Below are positions 1 through 4,691 of a stretch of 5,708 nucleotides of DNA, one piece after another; position 1 is the first letter of the stretch; each line of letters opens with the position of its first letter. The notes below the pieces were generated by a model, which saw only the letters and a list, made by a program, of their open reading frames with translations, was not told where the DNA came from and made no database searches. Both the position numbers and the translations under genes were made by a program. Source of the DNA: Actinomycetes bacterium (GTDB taxonomy: Bacteria; Actinomycetota; Actinomycetes; Streptosporangiales; Streptosporangiaceae); the NCBI GenBank assembly GCA_025964635.1, contig JAOPYP010000004.1:1-5708 (forward strand), written 5' to 3'.

Positions 1-115
1 CGCTACGGCGCCGGACTGTAGTTCTGCACCTGGCGCTACGGCGCCGGGCAGTAGTTCTGCGCCCACCGCTAATTCTGCGCCCGGCCTTGCCGCGCCGGGC
101 GTTAGTCCTGGCGCG
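1..115. repeat. Decaying 33-bp tandem repeat, about four copies
   Basis: Copies 1 (1-33) and 2 (34-66) match at 27 of 33 positions and share CGCTACGGCGCCGG at the left and GTAGTTCTGC in the middle. Copy 3 (67-84) keeps both ends but lacks 15 internal bases, which are exactly the GGCGCC-containing palindromic core. Copy 4 (85 to about 115) is diverged but keeps CGCGCCGGGC and TAGTCCTG. Each full copy has CTAC and GTAG arms around a self-complementary CGGCGCCG, so a unit could fold into a small hairpin. The array may continue beyond the left window edge. Copy 4 overlaps the 3' end of the Nudix gene and contains its stop codon. No coding is apparent in 1-101. The function is unknown; slippage-prone intergenic repeats are the simplest reading. 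Confidence 0.8.
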
Positions 116-590
116 GCCGGCCGGGGAGGTACACGGTGCGGCGGGTCTGCCGGGCCTGGCGGGCCGCGGGCACCCGGGCCGCCTGGGCGGGCGCCATCCG
201 GGCCTCGGCCTCGGCCCAGCCGAGGAACTCGGCGTCGTCCAGTTCCTCCTCCTGCAGCCGGATGGCCCGGGGGTCGGTGAGCACGCCACCGTCGAAGACG
301 AAGTTCATGATCGCCTGGGGCCGTGCCCCGGCCGCGGCTGACCAGTCCACGACGAGCAGATCTCCGGCCGGGATGTCCAGGGCGAGTTCCTCGGCGATCT
401 CCCGGCTCACGCACTGGTCCGGCGCCTCGTCAGCTTCGACGATGCCCCCGGGGATCCCCCAGTCCGGCCGGTAGTTCGGCTTGACCAGCAGGATGCGGTC
501 CTCGGAGTCAGTGATCAGCATGCTGGCGGACAGGTACACGGTGGGCAGGCTGGCGAACCAGTCCGCGGTGCTCAGCAACGGTTCAGGCAC
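102..590 (-). CDS. Nudix hydrolase
   Basis: A 162-residue cytoplasmic protein of the Nudix family, which hydrolyses nucleoside diphosphates linked to another moiety, using divalent metal. The Nudix box Gx5Ex7REUxEExGU is visible at residues 49-71: G49, E55, R63, E64, E67 and E68 are present. The late glycine is alanine (A70), a mild departure that leaves the metal-binding glutamates intact. The strand before the box (SASMLITDSEDRILLVK, 21-37) is typical. The tail (about 128-162) is rich in Ala, Arg and Gln and looks disordered. I chose the GTG at 588-590 because it retains the first fold strand and lies 10 bp after the upstream cyclase stop; a reading frame reaching back to 671 would overlap that gene deeply. 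The Shine-Dalgarno is weak, so translational coupling to the cyclase gene is plausible. The substrate cannot be inferred; the closest general label is an ADP-ribose pyrophosphatase or MutT-like enzyme. Confidence 0.88.
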   Translation of the reverse strand: MPEPLLSTADWFASLPTVYLSASMLITDSEDRILLVKPNYRPDWGIPGGIVEADEAPDQCVSREIAEELALDIPAGDLLVVDWSAAAGARPQAIMNFVFDGGVLTDPRAIRLQEEELDDAEFLGWAEAEARMAPAQAARVPAARQARQTRRTVYLPGRPRQD

Positions 591-600
591 GCCTAGCAAG

Positions 601-1479
601 CTACCGGGTGCGCCGCTTGGCCACGTGCATAGCCTGGTCGGCCTGGCGCAGCGCGGCGTCCGCGGACTCACCGGGCGTGGCGAGGTGGATGCCGATGCTG
701 ACCGGCACCGACACCAGGTGGCCGTGGATGAGATGGGGCTGATTCAGCGCGGCGCTGACCCGGCCGGACAGGCCGTCCAGCCCGGCGGCGTTGATCCGGG
801 GGGCGCTGACCGCGAACTCGTCCCCGCCCAGCCGGGCGACCGTGTCCTGCGGCCGGACATGGGAACGGAGCCGGTGGCCGATGGTGAGCAGCGCCTCGTC
901 GCCCGCGTCGCGCCCGTACGTGTCGTTGACCTGGTTGAACCCGTCCGCGTCCAGGTACATCAGGCCCACCTGGGTGCCCGCGGACTGGCCCCGGCGGCCG
1001 GTCAGGGCGGCGTTCAGCCGGTCCGCGAACAGGCTCCGGTTGGCCAGGCCGGTGAGCGGGTCATGGGCGGCCTCGTGCGCCAGCGTCTGCTCGGCCATCT
1101 TCCGGCGGGTGATGTTGACATGGGACGTCACCGCGCCCCGCAGGTCACCGCCGAGCGGCGTGATGCGCAGCAGGAACCACCGGTTGACGGCCGGGGACGG
1201 GCACGGGTACTCCAGCTCGCTGTGCACGGTGTCCCCGGCCAGGACGGCCCGCAGGCCGTCCGCCGCCCGCAGCGCGTCCTGGCTGCCCGCCGCGGCGGAC
1301 TGGGCGCACAGGTCGAAGTAGTTCACGCCGAGCCCGGTGCTCTCTGGCTGGCCGCCGTTATCCAGGGCGAACATCAGCCAGACCCGGTTAACGACCACGA
1401 TCGTCCCGTCGGGATCCAGGACGGCGATCGCGTCCGGCATCGCGTCCAGCACCGCCCGGGCCAGCCCGTCGCTCATCAT
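601..1479 (-). CDS. PAS-GGDEF diguanylate cyclase
   Basis: Predicted cytoplasmic sensor cyclase that makes cyclic di-GMP from two GTP. Residue numbers here count from a GTG at 1515, the longest option (304 aa). A PAS domain spans about 18-137 (AMPDAIAVLDPDGTIVVVN, then a PAC-like end at VNITRRK), and GGDEF spans about 145-302. DPLTGLANR (152-160), LDADGF with its metal aspartate (188-193), ND (197-198), GD (205-206) and an intact GGDEF (230-234) are all present, so activity is expected. RPQD (221-224) lies exactly five residues before GGDEF and matches the RxxD inhibitory I-site, predicting product feedback. The usual FK in the metal motif is FN. There is no EAL domain and no membrane segment. 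I prefer the ATG at 1477-1479 (292 aa) because GGAGG lies 5 bases upstream; ATG 1474-1476 is equally possible. The PAS ligand is unknown. The gene is probably co-transcribed with the Nudix gene. Confidence 0.92.
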   Translation of the reverse strand: MMSDGLARAVLDAMPDAIAVLDPDGTIVVVNRVWLMFALDNGGQPESTGLGVNYFDLCAQSAAAGSQDALRAADGLRAVLAGDTVHSELEYPCPSPAVNRWFLLRITPLGGDLRGAVTSHVNITRRKMAEQTLAHEAAHDPLTGLANRSLFADRLNAALTGRRGQSAGTQVGLMYLDADGFNQVNDTYGRDAGDEALLTIGHRLRSHVRPQDTVARLGGDEFAVSAPRINAAGLDGLSGRVSAALNQPHLIHGHLVSVPVSIGIHLATPGESADAALRQADQAMHVAKRRTR

Positions 1480-1484
1480 CGCGG

Positions 1485-1489
1485 CCTCC
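1485..1489 (-). promoter_or_regulatory. Shine-Dalgarno of the PAS-GGDEF gene
   Basis: On the minus strand GGAGG lies 5 bases before ATG 1479-1477 and 8 bases before ATG 1476-1474. It is the best ribosome-binding site in this part of the window and argues against the upstream in-frame GTG at 1515 as the start. Confidence 0.7.
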
Positions 1490-1514
1490 GCCGGACGCTC
1501 CACAGAACGCAGCA

Positions 1515-1540
1515 CAGTAGTGACTACCAGCAGCCTACTG
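1515..1540. promoter_or_regulatory. Nested inverted repeats upstream of the GGDEF gene
   Basis: CAGTAG (1515-1520) and CTACTG (1535-1540) are perfect inverted arms around 14 bases. Inside and overlapping them is a tight palindrome GTAGTGACTAC (1517-1527). It sits 36-61 bases before the chosen cyclase start, in the 94-bp gap after the membrane-protein gene. The position suits an operator or small hairpin, but the arms are short and chance is a real alternative. I see no convincing -35/-10 pair in this gap. Confidence 0.3.
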
Positions 1541-1573
1541 ACGCCGACGGCACGGCGGCGGCCTCCCCGGGTC

Positions 1574-2404
1574 TTACCGGCGGTGCCGGGCGCGGGCCGC
1601 GTGCGGTACCCGCCCGGGTTCGTCCGGGTCCACGTCCTTGCGGGTTACGGCCAAGTAGGCGACGAAGCCCACGATCACGACGGTCAGGATCAGCGCGACC
1701 AGCCCGCGGCCCAGCCCCACTCCGCCGTGCGAGTGCCCGACCCCCAGCCAGTCGGCGTAGGACGCGCCGAGCGGGCGCGTCAGCACGTAAGCGAACCAGA
1801 AGGCGAAGATCGCGTTCATCCGGAGCTTCCAGTACGCGAGCGCCGGGATCGCGATGAACACGGTGAACATGATGCCGGAGGCCAGGAAGCCCAGCCCCAG
1901 CGTCATGGCGGTCAGGTCGCCGAGCGCCGTGCCGAGCGCGAACGTGGCCATCACCGTGAGCCAGTAGAAGGCCTCCCGGCGCGGGGTGTAGATGCTGTGG
2001 ATGGACAGCGTCCCCTCCACCGCGTACCAGGCCACGAAGATCACGGCCAGGCCGGCGCCGAAGAACGTGGTGGAGATCGTGTAGGGGACGTGAAGCACAA
2101 TGTGCATGCCGTCGGCGCACAGGGTGCCGAACACTGCCACCATGGCCACCGCGAACCAGTAGACCCAGGCCATGTACTTGCGGACCCGGAACTGGAGCAC
2201 CAGCGCCGCCACGAACGCCACAGTGCCGATCACCCCGATGGGGACCGGGCCGTACCGGAAGGCCAGAAAATCAGCGAGGGCCTCGCCCATGGCCGTCGTC
2301 AGGATCTTGATGATCCAGAAGTAGACGGTGATCTGCGGGACCTTGCTGGCCGCGTACTGCGCGGGGACGCTTACGCCGGTCCGGCGGAGCTGAGGTGATG
2401 CCAC
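1574..2404 (-). CDS. DUF347-repeat integral membrane protein (COG4705-like)
   Basis: A 276-residue, very hydrophobic protein with about eight predicted membrane segments. Four internal repeats are visible, each starting near an aromatic-Trp pair and carrying a glycine and an acidic residue: YFWIIKILTTAMGEALADF (28-46), YWFAVAMVAVFGTLCAD (82-98), YWLTVMATFALGTALGD (147-163) and FWFAYVLTRPLGASYAD (202-218). This fits the DUF347 repeat family, described as four tandem two-helix units with a conserved tryptophan. No biochemical role is established that I know of; a transporter or sensor role would be a guess. A short His/Gly loop (GHSHGG, 223-228) follows the fourth motif. The tail after 254 is charged and cytoplasm-like. 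The GTG at 2402-2404 is the only plausible start, since an in-frame TAA lies upstream. The Shine-Dalgarno is poor. A terminator upstream suggests it has its own promoter. Confidence 0.85.
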   Translation of the reverse strand: MASPQLRRTGVSVPAQYAASKVPQITVYFWIIKILTTAMGEALADFLAFRYGPVPIGVIGTVAFVAALVLQFRVRKYMAWVYWFAVAMVAVFGTLCADGMHIVLHVPYTISTTFFGAGLAVIFVAWYAVEGTLSIHSIYTPRREAFYWLTVMATFALGTALGDLTAMTLGLGFLASGIMFTVFIAIPALAYWKLRMNAIFAFWFAYVLTRPLGASYADWLGVGHSHGGVGLGRGLVALILTVVIVGFVAYLAVTRKDVDPDEPGRVPHAARARHRR

Positions 2405-2455
2405 CGCGCAAGGATGCCATACGGTCCCGAGCGCCCTACCGGGCCTTTACCAGGA

Positions 2456-2468
2456 GCACACCATGTGC
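2456..2468. promoter_or_regulatory. Small inverted repeat upstream of the membrane-protein gene
   Basis: GCACA and TGTGC flank CCA, giving a 13-bp symmetric site 52-64 bases before the GTG start at 2404. The location would suit an operator. I found no clear promoter hexamers next to it, so this is only a candidate. The rest of 2405-2471 shows nothing recognisable. Confidence 0.2.
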
Positions 2469-2471
2469 CGG

Positions 2472-2531
2472 CCAACGCCCCGGGTGAGCAAACGGCCCCC
2501 GCCCCGGGAGCGGGGCGGGGGCCGGCGTTGG
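2472..2531 (-). terminator. Probable terminator after the L,D-transpeptidase gene, nested stems
   Basis: A perfect 13-bp stem (2493-2505 with 2512-2524, six-base loop GGGAGC) lies about 30 bases after the transpeptidase stop. Read on the minus strand it is followed by GTTTGCTC, a weak T-run as is common for high-GC actinobacteria. Outside it, CCAACGCC (2472-2479) and GGCGTTGG (2524-2531) form a second 8-bp inverted pair that encloses the inner stem. The T-run falls between the inner stem and the outer arm. It separates the transpeptidase transcript from the downstream membrane-protein gene. Confidence 0.7.
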
Positions 2532-2554
2532 TCACACGCGAGCCGCGGCGCGGA

Positions 2555-3358
2555 TCAGGTTCCGGGGACGCGGCCCCGGATGTAGATGGGCGTGCCCTTG
2601 GCCTCGTTGACGTACACCATCCGGTGGAAGAACGCGGCGATGTCCATCGGGATCCGCACGCAGCCGTGCGAGACCGCCGCCAGCGGCACCGGGACGTCGC
2701 CGTGGATGGCGTACGACCCGCCGATGAAGAACACCGGGTTGTACATGGTGCCCAGCGGGACCTTCACCCAGCCGCTGGCGTACCAGTGCGCCCGGAAGTT
2801 CCCGTCCGGGGTGATCGCGGGACCGCAGGTCGCCTTCGGGTTGCCCCCGCACGGGTAGTAGTAGCCGCCCCCCGGGGAGATGTGGCTGATCAGCTGGGGC
2901 ACGTTGTGCCGGTAGAGGACCAGGTAGCCCAGGGTCAGGTGGACCTCGACGCGCCAGCTGCCGCCCTTGGGCACGAGCACCTTCGGCTGCCGGGGGTGCA
3001 CCAGCGCCCGCTTCATCTTCCCGGTGACGTCATTGGGGGCGATGGTGGTCTGGACGCCCTGGACCTCCTTGAACGCCCACACGGCCTCCAGCGTGCTCAG
3101 GCCGAACTGCCCGTCGGGCCGGCCCGGGTAGTAGTGCAGGTAGGCCAGCCGCTCCTGCAGGCGCCGGACCGCGGGACCGTGCATGCCGTAATTCAGGGGA
3201 CCCTTCGGCGGCGTGTACACGGCGCCGGCCGCCGGGACGCTGCGGGCCGCCGGGGACGCCACCGCCGCGCCCGCGTTGCCGCTCTGGCTGAGCACTGACG
3301 CGCCCAGCGCGGTCACCACCCCCGCCGTGCTCAGCCATCCCACCACTCTTCGCCTCAT
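2555..3358 (-). CDS. Exported L,D-transpeptidase (PG-binding + YkuD domains)
   Basis: A 267-residue secreted enzyme predicted to act on peptidoglycan outside the membrane, forming 3-3 cross-links or attaching groups to meso-diaminopimelate stems through an acyl-enzyme. Residues 1-31 form a signal peptide: MRRR, a hydrophobic core, then a small-residue exit near NAGAAVA. No lipobox cysteine is seen. A peptidoglycan-binding domain of the PG_binding_1 type follows (about 55-118; GPAVRRLQERL and DGQFGLSTLEAVWAF). The YkuD catalytic domain covers about 134-262, with IHGD (H219) and SHGCVR (230-235); C233 is the expected nucleophile. Cysteines C170 and C178 are close enough to pair as a disulfide. 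The ATG at 3356-3358 has GAGGAA five bases upstream. The gene is probably transcribed alone from the divergent region, which carries an envelope-stress-like promoter and a hairpin. Confidence 0.94.
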   Translation of the reverse strand: MRRRVVGWLSTAGVVTALGASVLSQSGNAGAAVASPAARSVPAAGAVYTPPKGPLNYGMHGPAVRRLQERLAYLHYYPGRPDGQFGLSTLEAVWAFKEVQGVQTTIAPNDVTGKMKRALVHPRQPKVLVPKGGSWRVEVHLTLGYLVLYRHNVPQLISHISPGGGYYYPCGGNPKATCGPAITPDGNFRAHWYASGWVKVPLGTMYNPVFFIGGSYAIHGDVPVPLAAVSHGCVRIPMDIAAFFHRMVYVNEAKGTPIYIRGRVPGT

Positions 3359-3363
3359 GGCGA

Positions 3364-3369
3364 TTCCTC
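3364..3369 (-). promoter_or_regulatory. Shine-Dalgarno of the L,D-transpeptidase gene
   Basis: GAGGAA on the minus strand, five bases before the ATG, gives a good ribosome-binding site and fixes the start at 3358. Confidence 0.7.
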
Positions 3370-3394
3370 GCTTGTCCTTGCTTGATGGCTGACC

Positions 3395-3426
3395 GTCAGC
3401 ATGCCGCGGACACGCGGAATGCTGAC
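3395..3426. ncRNA. Strong hairpin in the transpeptidase 5' leader
   Basis: GTCAGCAT (3395-3402) pairs with ATGCTGAC (3419-3426), and CCGCG (3404-3408) pairs with CGCGG (3413-3417), around the loop GACA. Only one opposed pair (3403/3418) is mismatched, so 13 of 14 pairs form. It lies 37 bases before the transpeptidase ATG and, on the minus strand, downstream of the predicted ECF promoter, so it would be transcribed. No T-run follows it, which argues against a plain terminator. It could be a leader RNA structure controlling stability or translation, or a dyad operator read as DNA. Confidence 0.6.
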
Positions 3427-3468
3427 GCCGACAGCGCGACCCTCAGAAGATTTCCCGACCACTTTCCT

Positions 3469-3495
3469 AGACGTCCTACCGGCGGTCGCGGTTGC
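3469..3495 (-). promoter_or_regulatory. Candidate ECF sigma-E-type promoter for the L,D-transpeptidase
   Basis: On the minus strand GCAACC (3495-3490) and CGTCT (3473-3469) are separated by exactly 16 bases. This matches the AACC-N16-CGTC pattern known for Streptomyces coelicolor sigma-E promoters, which serve cell-envelope genes. Transcription would begin near 3462, leaving a leader of about 100 bases that includes the 3395-3426 hairpin. The match rests on about ten bases, so chance cannot be excluded, but its location and direction before a cell-wall enzyme support it. Confidence 0.5.
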
Positions 3496-3685
3496 CCCGC
3501 GGACAACACCAGTAATCATTCCCAATTCATGCCGGGATGCCTCCCCGGACATCAGAGGGAAGCACGATCGCTGGAGAGTACCGGTCGGCGCGGGCGGCTG
3601 GCGACCGGACTCGCCGCGTACGTCCGGCCGTGCCCATCAGGCCTGTACATGAGGCCGCGGCCGCGCGGGCCGCCGGTGACCACCG

Positions 3686-3722
3686 GGTAGCATGCCGGTC
3701 GTGCCGCCAGGTAGCGTGCCGG
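3686..3722 (+). repeat. Direct repeat of the gpgS translation start region
   Basis: GGTAGCATGCCGG (3686-3698) recurs as GGTAGCGTGCCGG (3710-3722), matching at 12 of 13 positions and offset by 24 bases, which is eight codons in frame. Each copy carries a possible start (ATG 3692, GTG 3716) in the same upstream context. It encodes the Pro/Val/Gly-rich extreme N terminus, which is outside the enzyme fold. Confidence 0.6.
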
Positions 3723-4690
3723 GAACCGTCCCGGGGATGCAGGACCACGCCAGGACGTGGTTGCGGCGGCAGACCTCGCACTGGCGGGACTGGCCGCCGG
3801 AGCAGCTGCTGGCGGCCAAGCGCGCCGCGGGCACCCGGATCAGCGTGGTGATCCCGGCCCGGGATGAGGAACGCACGGTGGGCCGCGTGGTGGGCGCGCT
3901 CCGGCAGGCCCTGCTGGTGGACACGCCGCTGGTGGACGAGATCATCGTGATCGACTCGGACTCCGCCGACGGCACGGCCCGGGCGGCGGAGCGGGCCGGC
4001 GGCACCGTGCACCGGGCCCGTGACATCGTCCCCGCGCTCGGCTCCTACCCCGGCAAGGGCGAGGCGCTGCGGAAGTCCCTCCTGGTCGCGCAGGGCGATC
4101 TGCTGGTCTTCGTGGACGCCGACCTGACCCGCTGGGGACCGCACTTCGTCACCGGGCTGGTTGGTCCGCTGCTGGCCGGCCCGCCAGACTCAGGCCAGCA
4201 GGTGCAGCTGGTCAAGGGGTTCTACGAGCGGGTCCGGACCGAGCGTGACGGCTCCACCTCGACCGAGGGCGGCCGGGTGACCGAGCTGGTGGCCCGCCCC
4301 CTGCTGAGCCTGTGGTGGCCGGAGCTGGCCGGGGTGGTCCAGCCGCTGGCCGGGGAGCGGGCGGCCCGGCGCGAGCTGATGGAGTCGCTGACGATCCCGG
4401 TCGGCTACGGCGTGGAGCTGTCCACCCTGCTGGACACGTTCACCCGGCACGGCCTCGGCGCGCTGGCCCAGGTGGACCTCGGCTCCCGGGCTCATCGCCA
4501 TCAGGCCGACCACGACCTGGCCCTGATGGCGGCAGAGCTGATGGTGGTCGCGGAAGCGCGGCGGGACCACCCGGAGCCCCCCGGCCAGCAGCTGCACCAG
4601 TTCGTCCGGGAGAACGGCGAGGTGCGGCCGCGGTCCCGGGCCATTCCCAGCCACGAGCGGCCGCCCGCAGTCACGGTGAAGGCGGCGTGA
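3692..4690 (+). CDS. gpgS: Glucosyl-3-phosphoglycerate synthase (GT81 family)
   Basis: A 332-residue cytoplasmic glycosyltransferase predicted to move glucose from a nucleotide sugar to 3-phosphoglycerate, giving glucosyl-3-phosphoglycerate. In mycobacteria this starts methylglucose lipopolysaccharide synthesis; elsewhere it leads to glucosylglycerate. GT-A fold motifs run in order: VVIPARDEERTVG (52-64), IVIDSDSADGT (85-95), PGKGEA (120-125), the metal-binding DxD as VDADL (141-145), the acceptor-site block GGRVTELVARP (193-203), GYGVEL (238-243) and RAHRH (266-270) with the metal-ligand-type His268. The match to M. tuberculosis Rv1208 runs along the whole protein. Differences from it include QPLAGE (217-222) where mycobacteria have QPLSGE, and RAHRH where they have RAHRN. 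The ATG at 3692 is one of several in-frame starts (GTG 3716, ATG 3737); none has a strong Shine-Dalgarno, and conserved sequence begins near residue 47. The next gene, a folP2 type, starts 1 bp later. Confidence 0.92.
   Translation: MPVVPPGSVPGTVPGMQDHARTWLRRQTSHWRDWPPEQLLAAKRAAGTRISVVIPARDEERTVGRVVGALRQALLVDTPLVDEIIVIDSDSADGTARAAERAGGTVHRARDIVPALGSYPGKGEALRKSLLVAQGDLLVFVDADLTRWGPHFVTGLVGPLLAGPPDSGQQVQLVKGFYERVRTERDGSTSTEGGRVTELVARPLLSLWWPELAGVVQPLAGERAARRELMESLTIPVGYGVELSTLLDTFTRHGLGALAQVDLGSRAHRHQADHDLALMAAELMVVAEARRDHPEPPGQQLHQFVRENGEVRPRSRAIPSHERPPAVTVKAA
4678..4682 (+). promoter_or_regulatory. Shine-Dalgarno of the folP2-type gene
   Basis: GAAGG, inside the last gpgS codons, lies nine bases before the GTG at 4692. 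With a 1-bp gap after the gpgS stop, this suggests translational coupling in an operon. Confidence 0.45.
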
Positions 4691-4691
4691 G

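Larger units (their letters stand above)
3359..3691. other. Divergent intergenic region
   Basis: This 333-bp gap between two divergent genes is richer in A/T than the flanking genes, especially around 3440-3470 and 3508-3530, as expected of a promoter region. Besides the promoter match and large hairpin listed separately, it holds small GC stems: CGCGG/CCGCG (3487-3491 with 3497-3501), CCGGG/CCCGG (3532-3536 with 3544-3548) and the near-palindrome CCGGTG-AC-CACCGG (3673-3686), which ends six bases before the gpgS start. No convincing promoter was found for gpgS on the plus strand. Short open frames here use A/T-ending codons unlike the real genes, so I do not call them coding. I could not match the transpeptidase leader to a known riboswitch. 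Confidence 0.6.

Noticed and set aside
1..115. CRISPR array
   Set aside because: Units are contiguous with no unique spacers of constant length, and copies vary too much.
1538..1548. CTGACGCCGAC shared with 3422-3432, at similar distances upstream of the cyclase and transpeptidase starts
   Set aside because: Several 11-base matches are expected by chance in 5.7 kb of GC-rich sequence, and one copy overlaps the hairpin arm.
481..1857. Long open frame on the plus strand across the Nudix, GGDEF and membrane-protein genes
   Set aside because: It is antisense to three genes with clear motifs and is low-complexity Arg/Gly/Ala/Pro/Val sequence typical of a GC-rich shadow frame.
1337..2398. Plus-strand frame across the DUF347 gene
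   Set aside because: Antisense to a convincing membrane protein; highly charged His/Arg/Glu/Asp sequence of the antisense type.
2414..3298. Plus-strand frame across the transpeptidase gene
   Set aside because: Antisense to a protein with a signal peptide and SHGC active site; no domain of its own.
3355..3552. 65-codon minus-strand frame in the divergent region as a gene
   Set aside because: Many codons end in A or T, unlike every real gene here, and it contains the predicted promoter and hairpin. Kept only as a possible 15-codon leader.
3359..3558. c-di-AMP (ydaO-type) riboswitch before the cell-wall enzyme
   Set aside because: Such riboswitches do precede cell-wall genes in actinobacteria, but I could not find their conserved core segments in the leader.
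3644..3650. TGTACAT as a -10 element for gpgS
   Set aside because: No acceptable -35 at 16-18 bases, and the hexamer lacks the final T in register.
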